64,000 bases of DNA. Origin: Actibacterium lipolyticum. GTDB lineage: Bacteria; Pseudomonadota; Alphaproteobacteria; Rhodobacterales; Rhodobacteraceae. The translations under genes were made by a program, and so were the position numbers. Below the pieces are notes generated by a model. That model had not been told where the DNA came from. It saw only the letters and a program-made list of their open reading frames with translations, and made no database searches. Below are positions 54,677 to 63,193 of this stretch, in pieces (position 1 is the first letter of the stretch; each line of letters starts with the position of its first letter). The stretch is taken from positions 1,116,001 to 1,180,000 of the forward strand of contig NZ_FXYE01000002.1 of the NCBI RefSeq assembly GCF_900184935.1. Reading direction: 5' to 3'.

Positions 54677-55404
54677 GCTGCGGCTCCGAAATAGGCGACC
54701 TGCACAGCCGGCGATTTCACAACCTCATGCGGTGTGCCATCGGCCAAGACCTTACCTTCGGCCATGCAGACAAGGCGCGTGCAGGCTTCTAACAGCAGGC
54801 GCATAATATGTTCGATCCAGATGATTGTGATGCCGCGCGCATGAATATCGCGGATCAGGGCGACAAGCGCGTCGCCTTCGGCATCCGTCAGCCCGCCGCC
54901 GATTTCATCCAACAACAGAACCGTGGGATCGGTGGCCAAAGCCCGCGACAGCTCCAACCGTTTTCGGTCCAAAAGGCCCAAAGTTTCCGCCGGGCGGTTG
55001 GCCACATGCGCCAGCCCCGTTTCTTCCAGAACTTGCCAAGCTTCTGTTACCGGGTCGACGTGGTGCGTCATGCGGCCGTGGTTCACGGCCACAAGAACAT
55101 TTTCAAACACGGTCATGCCCGAAAAGGGTTTGGGCACCTGATGCGTACGAGCAAGCCCGCGGTGGCAGCGCTGTGCCGTGTCCAGTCTGGTGACGTCCTC
55201 GCCGCCCAAAAATACGCGCCCCCCGGTCGGCGGAAGCGCCCCCGTCAGAAGGTTCATATAGGTCGTTTTGCCCGCACCGTTTGGCCCAAGCACCCCGACG
55301 ATTTCGCCACGGGCAACATCCAAAGAGATGTCGCTAAGCACTTTGAAATCCCCGAACGACATCGAAATGCCGTCCGAGCTGAGAATAGGACTAGAGGACG
55401 TCAT
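54673..55404 (-). CDS. livG: Branched-chain-type ABC transporter ATP-binding protein (LivG-like)
   Basis: 243 residues: Walker A VLGPNGAGKTTYMNLLTG, a DRKRLELSRALATDPTVLLL region replacing the exact LSGGQ signature, and Walker B LLLDEIGGGLTDAE. The replaced signature is common in LivG-type ATPases. Eight bp after the binding-protein gene. Confidence 0.9.
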   Translation of the reverse strand: MTSSSPILSSDGISMSFGDFKVLSDISLDVARGEIVGVLGPNGAGKTTYMNLLTGALPPTGGRVFLGGEDVTRLDTAQRCHRGLARTHQVPKPFSGMTVFENVLVAVNHGRMTHHVDPVTEAWQVLEETGLAHVANRPAETLGLLDRKRLELSRALATDPTVLLLDEIGGGLTDAEGDALVALIRDIHARGITIIWIEHIMRLLLEACTRLVCMAEGKVLADGTPHEVVKSPAVQVAYFGAAA

Positions 55405-55412
55405 TCAGAGCC

Positions 55413-56699
55413 TCACGCGTTGTAGGGGCGCAAGGTGCCCGCGACAGGAACGTTGGTGTCGGTCGCGTTTTCAGTAATGACATAGTCATACTGGAACTTA
55501 CCGCCCTTGGCCGCCTGCCACTGAGTGCCGATGATCGGGCCCGTCGCGACATTCGGAACCGGCCCCGAAGTGAAATCGACCGTGCCCCCGATGCTCTCGG
55601 CCTTTAGGCCCGGCATCGCGGCGGCGACCGCCTCTTTGTCCTTCGGATTGCCAGACGCCGTCAGCGCGGCTATCGCCACATCAATTGCCGAAAGACTTGC
55701 GCCCAACTGTTGCGTCCACTGACGCCCGGTCGCCGCCTCGTACCCGTCGCACAGCTGCACCCCGGTCAGACCAGTCACTGGAGAGCTATAGGGGAAATCA
55801 CGGTGCCAATAGGCCGCCGACGAAACGTTGCCACCCAGACCGCCAAGCGCCTCGATATCGGCGGGGAACAGGCCAGTTTTGGCCAGTTGCACAATCTTAA
55901 CCTGCTTGTGCAGCCCCTGCTGCGCCGCCTGACGCCAGAATGCAGCGAAATCTGGCGGAATAGGGAAGGAATTGAAAATCTCGATGCCGGCTTCGCGGAA
56001 CGTGCGGATCTGTTGTGAATAGTCCGTTGTCCCGGTTTCATAAGCACCCGGATCGATGATTTCATACCCCGCTTCGGCCAACTTGGGCGCCAAGACGGCA
56101 CGGATCGCGTTGCCATCGGCATCGTTGGGATACATGACGCCGACCTTCTTATTAGTCTCGACCAAATCCCATTGCGAAATATAGGCGCGATAGAATTCAT
56201 CGACGCCAAAGCCGAAGTGATAAGAATATTTGAACGGCGAAGGCTCTCCGGGTTTAGCGCCGCGGCCGAAATACCATGCCTCCCACGGCATCACGGTAGA
56301 GATGCAAGGAACGCCTGCGGCTTCGCATGCATCTGACACAGGATTGATGGTTTCAGGTGTCGATACCGCGATCATGATATCGACGTTGTCGTTGTTGATC
56401 AGATCACGCGCCAACTGACCGGCACGGGCCGGATCGGATTGCGTATCACGCTCCAATATCTCCACGGCATAGCCCTGACCATTCATGGTCACGCCACCCG
56501 CCAACGCCGCACGGGCCTGTTCCAAGACATAGCCGTCGGTCTGGCCAAACCCGGCAAGCGGGCCCGAAACCGGGCTGATAAAACCGATCTTCAATGGCGT
56601 GGCCGATTGCGCCAGCGCTTGCGAACGGCCAAGTGCAAAGCTGCCCAGCACCGCGCCCCCGCTCATCAACAAATTGCGTCGTGTAATATCAAAGGCCAT
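55413..56699 (-). CDS. Periplasmic substrate-binding protein (TAT-exported, LivK-like family)
   Basis: 428 residues. A twin-arginine signal (DITRRNLLMSGGAVLG, then ALGRSQALAQ) directs folded export. The mature protein has the type I periplasmic-binding fold seen in LivJ/LivK and in amide- or aromatic-binding relatives (PLKIGFISPVSGPLAGFG near its start). It supplies the LivHMFG transporter. The ligand cannot be read from sequence; neighbours suggest an aromatic or aldehyde-linked compound. GGAGG lies before the ATG. Confidence 0.88.
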   Translation of the reverse strand: MAFDITRRNLLMSGGAVLGSFALGRSQALAQSATPLKIGFISPVSGPLAGFGQTDGYVLEQARAALAGGVTMNGQGYAVEILERDTQSDPARAGQLARDLINNDNVDIMIAVSTPETINPVSDACEAAGVPCISTVMPWEAWYFGRGAKPGEPSPFKYSYHFGFGVDEFYRAYISQWDLVETNKKVGVMYPNDADGNAIRAVLAPKLAEAGYEIIDPGAYETGTTDYSQQIRTFREAGIEIFNSFPIPPDFAAFWRQAAQQGLHKQVKIVQLAKTGLFPADIEALGGLGGNVSSAAYWHRDFPYSSPVTGLTGVQLCDGYEAATGRQWTQQLGASLSAIDVAIAALTASGNPKDKEAVAAAMPGLKAESIGGTVDFTSGPVPNVATGPIIGTQWQAAKGGKFQYDYVITENATDTNVPVAGTLRPYNA

Positions 56700-56727
56700 C
56701 TTGTTCCTCCCCGTGGCTTTGAAACGT

Positions 56728-58113
56728 TTAGTCGTCTGGCAGGGCGACGCTGGTAACCCAGCGAAGCTCTGTGAATTCGTTCAGCGCCCAGCGTCCGCCG
56801 AAACGGCCGTAACCGCTTAGCTTCACGCCACCGAAAGGCGCGTGTGGGTTGTCATCAACGGTCGCGCGATTGATGTGACAAATGCCGCTGTGAATTTGTT
56901 GTGCGATGCGTTCAGCGCGCGCCGGATCGTTGGAAAACACCGCCGAGGCCAAGCCATATTCGCTATCATTGGCCACGGTGATCGCTTCAAGATCGTTCGC
57001 AACGCGCGTCACCGACAGAATGGGGCCGAACACCTCTTCGTGGAAAACGCGCATCTCTGGTTCGACGTGATCCAGCAGCGTGGGTTCGACAAATGCGTCG
57101 CGAATGCCGCCGCCCCCAACCAGCCGCGCCCCTTTTGAAACTGCATCGCTGATCAACCCCGAAAGGCGTTCGGCAGCCGCCGTGCTTACGACCGGGCCAA
57201 CATCGGTTTCCATGGCCGCAGGATCACCAAGTTTCAGCTGTTTGCGCCCCGCCTCTATCCGCGCAACCAGCTTGTCAGCAACGGCTTCCGCCACGACCAA
57301 ACGTTCTGTCGACATGCAGATCTGACCTTGATTAAGAAACGCCCCCCGCAGGGCCGCCTTGGCTGCGCGATCAAGGTCGGCGTCCTCTAGCACCAACATC
57401 GTGGCCTGCCCGCCAAGCTCTAGCAGTGGTCGTTTCAGATGCTTCGCGCAAAGCTCTGCCACGCGGCGCCCCACACGGGTTGATCCCGTGAAATTCACGC
57501 GACGTACAACTGGCGACGCGATAAGCGCATCGACAATCGGCTCGCTGTCTTTCGCGGCATTCAGAAACACCCGCGCGACGTTGCTGGGAATGCCTGCGTC
57601 ACGCAGCAGTTCACCGAACAGCCGGAAGGTGCGCGGCGCGAATTCGTTCCCCTTCAGCAGAACCGTATTGCCGCACAAAAGCGGCGCAGCAATCGCGCGC
57701 ACCGCCAACACCAACGGCGCATTCCAAGGCGCAATCCCCAGCACAACACCGCACGGCGTACGCATCGCCCGGCTTATCACGCCGTTCCTGTCCGGGATCA
57801 TCTCAACCGTGTCCAGCGTGTCGTGATAAGACGCGACCTCCCTTAGGATTTCAGCCGCGAAGGTCACGTTGTGGCGCGCCCATTCTTTGGGTGCGGCAAT
57901 CTCTGCGACGATCGTCGCCGAAAACATGTCTATCCGGTCGTCCAAAAGGTCTGCGGCATTGATCAGCAACTGCGCACGCTCAGACGCGCCCATTGCAGAC
58001 CAATCAGGAAAGGCCGACGCGGCCTGCGCCGCAAAGCGCAAGCAGGCGTTTAGATCATGCGCCTCTTCACGGCTCACAACCTCGCCGCTGGTTGGGCTTA
58101 CGCGCTCAATCAC
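56728..58113 (-). CDS. NAD(P)-dependent aldehyde dehydrogenase, first gene of the Liv operon
   Basis: 461 residues with the catalytic Cys in FLNQGQICMSTERLVV and general base in LELGGQATMLVLEDADL. No ATG is available. GTG at 58113 (MIERVSPTSGEV) is preferred over TTG at 58119 because GGTGG precedes it. A paralog of the ALDH at 49.8 kb. Together with the SDR this suggests an alcohol-to-aldehyde-to-acid route for an imported compound. It faces the AraC regulator. Confidence 0.88.
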   Translation of the reverse strand: MIERVSPTSGEVVSREEAHDLNACLRFAAQAASAFPDWSAMGASERAQLLINAADLLDDRIDMFSATIVAEIAAPKEWARHNVTFAAEILREVASYHDTLDTVEMIPDRNGVISRAMRTPCGVVLGIAPWNAPLVLAVRAIAAPLLCGNTVLLKGNEFAPRTFRLFGELLRDAGIPSNVARVFLNAAKDSEPIVDALIASPVVRRVNFTGSTRVGRRVAELCAKHLKRPLLELGGQATMLVLEDADLDRAAKAALRGAFLNQGQICMSTERLVVAEAVADKLVARIEAGRKQLKLGDPAAMETDVGPVVSTAAAERLSGLISDAVSKGARLVGGGGIRDAFVEPTLLDHVEPEMRVFHEEVFGPILSVTRVANDLEAITVANDSEYGLASAVFSNDPARAERIAQQIHSGICHINRATVDDNPHAPFGGVKLSGYGRFGGRWALNEFTELRWVTSVALPDD

Positions 58114-58218
58114 GTGCAAACACCACCAGCATTGTAACTGTCGTCAATGCGTTCATCACTCCCACCAAGCCATGCTTGGCCTCCCTTGTGTTTCATTATG
58201 GCCAAAGTATATTTGCAC

Positions 58219-58242
58219 TAAATGCTCATTTCTGGGCATTTA
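58219..58242. promoter_or_regulatory. Inverted repeat between Liv operon and AraC-family regulator
   Basis: TAAATGC-N10-GCATTTA, perfect 7-bp arms, in the 153-bp divergent gap. Placed to bind the AraC regulator and control both genes; inference. Confidence 0.5.
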
Positions 58243-58266
58243 ATGTTAATATCTGACAGAACGCCC

Positions 58267-59130
58267 ATGAAAACCAATTACGCCGCCCTTCAGGAAGAAC
58301 GCGAAGCACTTCACAGCAGGACGATTCGAGTCCGGTTTCCGGACACGTTCGCGACGCTGCTGTTCCTAAAGGAAGGCACCCTGCGTTTGGACGAGTCAGA
58401 CACCGAAATCGATGGTGTGGCCCTGTGCTATTGGCCACATGAAAAGCGGCCAAATCTACAACTAAGCGCGGGCTCTCAAGCCCAACTTCTTGGGTTAAGC
58501 GACACGATCATTCTGGACGCAATCGGCGCGCGCGCTGAATCCGTTCACCTAAGAATGTTGGCGGAACAGCCCTTTTTGGCACCCCTGAAAGAGCCCGCAT
58601 CAGTCGAACAGATAGACGCGCTGTTGGGGTGGTTCACGGACGAACTGACAGATCCGAACCGACAGTCGCCCATGTCCCTGTCCGCCTACCTTCGCCTTCT
58701 GTTCATCAATGCGCTGCGGGTTCATCGCCCCGAACCCTTGGAAAAAGGGGCAGAACAAACCAGCATCTTGCGGCGTTTCAGGCACTTGGTCGAACTTCAC
58801 TATCGCGATCATTGGCAGGTGTCTAAATATGCTGCCGCGCTTGGAATCGACTATGATCGGCTGCATCGGATCTGCAAACGCGAAACAGGCCGAAGCGCGG
58901 CCGAATTGGTCCATGAACGCCTTACCGCCGAAGCAAAAGCGCGGCTGGAAAACTCCGGTTACCCACTAAAGAAAATCGCGGCTGACTTGGGCTTTTCGGA
59001 CGCAACACGGTTCAGTCATTTTTTCAAACGACGCACAGACCTGTCGCCCGGGGCGTATCGGGCCGTTGTCTCGCGCCCCGGCAACGAAGATTTGCTGGAA
59101 CTGCGCCGGGGGTTTTCAGACTGGCCCTAA
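58267..59130 (+). CDS. AraC-family transcriptional regulator
   Basis: 287 residues from ATG 58267 (a start eight codons upstream at 58243 is possible). The N-terminal sensor-like domain has no obvious ligand motif; the C-terminal double helix-turn-helix contains WQVSKYAAALGIDYDRLHR and YPLKKIAADLGFSDATRFSH with the typical AraC tail FKRRTDLSPGAYR. Divergent from the Liv operon, so probably its activator responding to the transported compound. Confidence 0.88.
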   Translation: MKTNYAALQEEREALHSRTIRVRFPDTFATLLFLKEGTLRLDESDTEIDGVALCYWPHEKRPNLQLSAGSQAQLLGLSDTIILDAIGARAESVHLRMLAEQPFLAPLKEPASVEQIDALLGWFTDELTDPNRQSPMSLSAYLRLLFINALRVHRPEPLEKGAEQTSILRRFRHLVELHYRDHWQVSKYAAALGIDYDRLHRICKRETGRSAAELVHERLTAEAKARLENSGYPLKKIAADLGFSDATRFSHFFKRRTDLSPGAYRAVVSRPGNEDLLELRRGFSDWP

Positions 59131-59258
59131 CTGCAATTCAGGTTTCGCTGACGTCGCGCCGCGGCCGAATTCGGTAAAAGGCGACCTTGGTGGAAAAGCT
59201 GCTGTTGCTGATCAGAAATCACCGCTAGGCTGCGCAAAAATCAACTTGGAGGCCCGGC

Positions 59259-60548
59259 ATGGAATTGATTGCAAAGGCGACTGCACTTGTGGGGGGCGCT
59301 GTGGCGCTGATGCGCCGTTTTGGGTCGCCGACCCATCAGGCAATTGGGAAAGAACCCCAAATTCCAGAGGCACATAAACAGGGCATCATGACCCTGAAAA
59401 TGCCCGTTGCCCAAGGCTGGGAAGACGGCCATGTGCCCACCTGCGCGCCGGGCCTAAAGGTCAACGCGTTCGCCTCTGGTCTGGAGCATCCTCGTTGGAT
59501 CGAGGTTTTGCCGAACGGCGACGTTCTGGTGGCGGAATCCAAAGAAGAGGCCGGCCCGCCAAAGACCCTGATGGACCACGCCGCCCAAGCAACGATGCGC
59601 CGGGCCAAAGCCATCGGGACAAGCGCGAACCGCGTTACGTTGTGGCGCGATGCAGATGGCGATGGCGTTGCCGAAACGCGCGAAGTCTTTGTTGAAAACC
59701 AGAGGCAGCCCTTCGGCATGGCGCTGATCGGTACGAAGTTCTATCTGGGCAACACCGACGGGATTGTCCTGTTTGATTACACCCCCGACGCGACGTCGCT
59801 GTCTGGCACCGGCAAGAAGCTGGTGGAATTCAAACCCCATGGGCATTGGACACGCAGCCTGATCGTTTCCCCGGATCGCACGAAGATTTATGCCGGTGTT
59901 GGTTCTCTCTCCAACATCGCCGATCAGGGGATGGAGGTCGAAGAAGGCCGCGCCGCGATTTGGGAACTTGATGTCGCCAGCGAAAACGCCCGTGTCTTCG
60001 CCTCTGGTCTGCGTAATGCGGTCGGGATGGCGTGGGAACCCAATTCAGAAACGCTTTGGACCGTGGTCAACGAACGTGACGGCCTTGGCGACGAAACACC
60101 GCCGGATTACCTGACATCTGTGAAAGAAGGCGGCTTTTACGGCTGGCCCTATTCCTATTGGGGCGACACAGTCGATGACCGCGTGCCACAAGACGCCGAA
60201 CTGGTCGCAAAGGCGATCACGCCGGATTATGCGTTGGGCGGGCACACGGCTTCGCTTGGATTGTGCTGGATGCCCGAAGGGACATTGCCCGGCTTTGGCG
60301 ATGGCATGGTCATTGGGCAGCACGGATCGTGGAACCGCTCTAAGCTAAGCGGTTACAAGCTGATCTTTGTGCCGTTTGAAAACGGCGCGCCCAGCGGCCC
60401 ACCCCGTGACATCCTTAGTGGTTTCTTGTCCGACGATGAAAAGATTGCGTATGGCCGACCAGTTGGCGTGACAATCGGGCCAGACAAGAAATCGCTTTTG
60501 ATGGCTGATGACGTGGGCGACATCATCTGGCGCGTAACCGGGGCCTAG
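59259..60548 (+). CDS. Sorbosone-dehydrogenase-like beta-propeller protein
   Basis: 429 residues, with a short hydrophobic start but no clean signal peptide. The glucose/sorbosone dehydrogenase six-bladed propeller is visible in FASGLEHPRWIEVLPNGDVL, DADGDGVAETREVF and VASGLRNAVGMAWEPNSE, with the late QHGSWNRSKLSGYK. Family members use PQQ to oxidise sugars in the periplasm; PQQ use here is inferred. GGAGG lies before the ATG. Followed by a terminator. Confidence 0.85.
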   Translation: MELIAKATALVGGAVALMRRFGSPTHQAIGKEPQIPEAHKQGIMTLKMPVAQGWEDGHVPTCAPGLKVNAFASGLEHPRWIEVLPNGDVLVAESKEEAGPPKTLMDHAAQATMRRAKAIGTSANRVTLWRDADGDGVAETREVFVENQRQPFGMALIGTKFYLGNTDGIVLFDYTPDATSLSGTGKKLVEFKPHGHWTRSLIVSPDRTKIYAGVGSLSNIADQGMEVEEGRAAIWELDVASENARVFASGLRNAVGMAWEPNSETLWTVVNERDGLGDETPPDYLTSVKEGGFYGWPYSYWGDTVDDRVPQDAELVAKAITPDYALGGHTASLGLCWMPEGTLPGFGDGMVIGQHGSWNRSKLSGYKLIFVPFENGAPSGPPRDILSGFLSDDEKIAYGRPVGVTIGPDKKSLLMADDVGDIIWRVTGA

Positions 60549-60590
60549 CGTTCTAAACCAGCCGCACCTTTTGCCGCTTCAATATCGGTT

Positions 60591-60617
60591 AAGCCCCCAA
60601 CGGTTTGGGGGCTTTCG
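60591..60617 (+). terminator. Terminator after the sorbosone-dehydrogenase-like gene
   Basis: AAGCCCCCAA/TTGGGGGCTT, a perfect 10-bp stem with a 4-base loop, followed by a short TTTCG. Strong hairpin, weak T tract. Confidence 0.75.
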
Positions 60618-60748
60618 TCGGTGTTTGGTTGACTGATAAAAGGGCGGCCTGCCCCAAAAGGCGGCGTGCCAAGCTAATTGACTTGTGCGCCGACTTAACA
60701 CTTCATAGTGCTCTCTTCGCCTATCGCGCAGCTTTTCCTTAGGACCGT

Positions 60749-61534
60749 ATGCCAGATACATCAAACCCAAGCGGCCAAGCTTTGGACGCGCCCACACCCG
60801 CCATTATCCGAATTCCTAAACGGATCGCACTGGTTCTGTTGGGGCCGTTCTATTTCCTGTTCATCGCGTTCATCCCGGTGCTTTGCCAATCGCGCCGTGG
60901 TTTTCGCGGCTGGTATTGGAAAACGGTCAGACGCGCCTGTTCGCGTTTGCTGTGGCTGCTAAGCATCCGCGTCGAAATCAGCCCAGAGGCGCGCGAAGCA
61001 CTCAGGTCTGACGAAAACAGCATTATCGTGATCAATCACCGCAGCCATCTGGATGGGTTTGCGTTGATGGATATCCTTCCGGATGAAAAATGGATCACCT
61101 TTGGCGCGAAGAAAGAACTGTGCGATGCGGCGCTGTTGCGGCGTGGGTTTAGCAGCGCGGGCCTTGTAGAAATCGATAGGAAAAGCGGCAAGCTTGCGCT
61201 GGACACTCTGCGCGATGCGGTCAAGACCATGCCGACACGGCGTTCTTTGGTCCTGTTCCCGGAAGGCACACGCGCAAAAACAAAAACCTTGGGCGAGTTC
61301 AAGGCCGGTGCCGTTCTTGTCGCGCGCGAGACTGACCGCCTGATCCGCCCGATCGTCATCCTCAACTCCGACGGTTTGCTGCCAAGGGGCAAGTTCTCTC
61401 CCCTAAGCGGCAGCATCAAGATAGAGGTGCTTGCCCCATTCGCCTGTGATTTGGACAGCTCTGCCGATGATGATGTGGCCCGCCTTAGAGCAACGATGAG
61501 CGACGTTTTCGAAGGGAACGCAAAGGGGCTTTAG
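60749..61534 (+). CDS. Lysophospholipid/1-acylglycerol-phosphate acyltransferase (PlsC family)
   Basis: 261 residues with an N-terminal membrane helix (LVLLGPFYFLFIAFIPVL) and the PlsC motifs INHRSHLDGFALMD (HxxxxD) and LFPEGTRAKTKTLGEFKAGA. It adds an acyl chain to lysophospholipid or a related acceptor at the inner membrane; several paralogs usually exist. AGGA precedes the ATG. Confidence 0.9.
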   Translation: MPDTSNPSGQALDAPTPAIIRIPKRIALVLLGPFYFLFIAFIPVLCQSRRGFRGWYWKTVRRACSRLLWLLSIRVEISPEAREALRSDENSIIVINHRSHLDGFALMDILPDEKWITFGAKKELCDAALLRRGFSSAGLVEIDRKSGKLALDTLRDAVKTMPTRRSLVLFPEGTRAKTKTLGEFKAGAVLVARETDRLIRPIVILNSDGLLPRGKFSPLSGSIKIEVLAPFACDLDSSADDDVARLRATMSDVFEGNAKGL

Positions 61535-61567
61535 GTTTTGGGAAAGGGCACGTCCGTCGTCAAAGCC

Positions 61568-62356
61568 TCAGCCTTGGTCGATGGTAAAGGCATCCACAAA
61601 TGCGTCCACGGCACGGTCGCTGTCGCCTAAAGCGAAGGCTTCCATTGCGACTGGCCCGTTATACCCCAGCCCCTTCAGCGCGCGTGCGATGTGGTGATAG
61701 TTAATCTCGCCCGTGCCGGGTTCGCAGCGGCCCGGGTTGTCTGCGACCTGCACCTCGCCAATCCAAGGCAGGCATTTTTCGCACCAACGCACCAGATCCC
61801 CTTCGCCGATCTGCGTGTGGTACAAATCCAGGTTGATGCGCAATTGCGGCCGGTCCACCGATGACACAAGCGCCAAGACATCGGCGGTCGATCCGAATGG
61901 ACAGCCCGGATGATCAAGCAGGTTCAGGTTCTCAAGCGTGAAGGTCACGCCCTCTTCCGCGGCAAGGTCACAGATACGGTTCAGCGTATCGCGCGCCTTT
62001 AGCCACATCGCACCGGTGACCACCTGATGTTGCCAGATCGGGATTCCACCATCGCCCAACCCGGTGCCATGCAGGTTCAGGCGATCCACGCCAAGGCGCT
62101 TGCCGACCTGCGCGGTCTTGCGGGCTGACGCCAACAGCATCGCGGCACCTTCGTCGTCGGCAAGGCGCCCCTCAAGGTATCCATTCATGATCGTAAAATT
62201 GGCGCCAACTTTTTCCAACTTTGCCAGATCATGATCGGGCCAGTTCCACAAACCGACGCCCAAGCCCCGCTCGGTCAAACGCGCAGCCCGCCAGTCTATT
62301 GGCCGATCAGGCCAAAGCATTTCCGCGCATGCGGCAAGTTGAAAAGCCTGACCCAT
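61568..62356 (-). CDS. TIM-barrel sugar-phosphate isomerase/epimerase family protein, inositol cluster
   Basis: 262 residues with the xylose-isomerase-like TIM-barrel: LNLHGTGLGDGG, TLENLNLLDHPGCPFG and LRINLDLYHTQIGEGD hold the usual metal-site Glu/Asp/His. This family includes hydroxypyruvate isomerase and IolI. Downstream of iolB with a 31-bp gap, so a step of inositol breakdown is likely, but the exact reaction is not clear. GGAGAA lies before the ATG. Confidence 0.78.
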   Translation of the reverse strand: MGQAFQLAACAEMLWPDRPIDWRAARLTERGLGVGLWNWPDHDLAKLEKVGANFTIMNGYLEGRLADDEGAAMLLASARKTAQVGKRLGVDRLNLHGTGLGDGGIPIWQHQVVTGAMWLKARDTLNRICDLAAEEGVTFTLENLNLLDHPGCPFGSTADVLALVSSVDRPQLRINLDLYHTQIGEGDLVRWCEKCLPWIGEVQVADNPGRCEPGTGEINYHHIARALKGLGYNGPVAMEAFALGDSDRAVDAFVDAFTIDQG

Positions 62357-62387
62357 ACTTTTTCTCCGATCAGAATGATTGCTTGGC

Positions 62388-63182
62388 TTACATCAGGTGT
62401 TCGACGTTCGGTGCCGCTACAAACCGCCATTTGCGCAGCGGACCAGCCATCACGTTGAGGTAATACATTTCGAACCCATGCGGTGCGCCGCAAGGATGGT
62501 GTCCGCGCGGCACACAAACGACGTCGCCGTCGTGAACCGCCATCGTTTCATCAAGGGTCAGGTCATCCGTATAGACACGCTGAATGCCGAAACCATCCGC
62601 CGGGTTGATCCGGTGATAATAGGTTTCTTCAAGGTAGGTGATGCGCGGAAAGTCATCTTCGTCGTGGCGGTGGCTTGGGTAAGACGACCAATGGCCCGCA
62701 GGCGTGAACACTTCGGTGACCAGAAGGCTATCGCAATAGTCCTCATTCTCCATCGCGATATTGTTGATATAGCGCGTATTCGTGCCTTCACCGCGCGCGG
62801 TCAGCGTAATGCCATCTGGGCCGATACGGCGCGCTTTGTGCCCACCAAGGCCGGGCGCAGCACAGACCGCAATGGTACAGTCGGTCGTCGCCTCAACGGA
62901 CCAATCGCTGCCATTCGGCACATAGAGGCAATGCGGCGGCGTCTTTTCAAACACATTCATCCGCGACCCTAATTCACCCCAATCCTGCCCGGCGGCCTGA
63001 AAGTTGGCTTTACCCTCGACCACCACAAGAATGACTTCGTTGTCCCCGGTCTGCTCGGACGCGGTTTCGCCAGCCCGCAGTTTGTAGAGGGAAAAACCGA
63101 CATAGCGCCAGCCAGCATCGGCAGGTGTTATTTGATGCACCTTGCCGTGCGTGCCAAAGGGTTTCTTAAGAAGGTCGGGCAT
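62388..63182 (-). CDS. iolB: 5-deoxy-glucuronate isomerase
   Basis: 264 residues, cupin-type KduI/IolB fold: RYVGFSLYKLRAGE at the start, the metal-site SYPSHRHDEDDFPRITYLEE and the C-terminal RGHHPCGAPHGFEMYYLNVM. IolB converts 5-deoxy-glucuronate to 2-deoxy-5-keto-gluconate in myo-inositol catabolism. The start at 63182 has GAGGAG upstream; it lies 11 bp after iolE. Confidence 0.92.
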   Translation of the reverse strand: MPDLLKKPFGTHGKVHQITPADAGWRYVGFSLYKLRAGETASEQTGDNEVILVVVEGKANFQAAGQDWGELGSRMNVFEKTPPHCLYVPNGSDWSVEATTDCTIAVCAAPGLGGHKARRIGPDGITLTARGEGTNTRYINNIAMENEDYCDSLLVTEVFTPAGHWSSYPSHRHDEDDFPRITYLEETYYHRINPADGFGIQRVYTDDLTLDETMAVHDGDVVCVPRGHHPCGAPHGFEMYYLNVMAGPLRKWRFVAAPNVEHLM

Positions 63183-63193
63183 GATGTGTCTCC

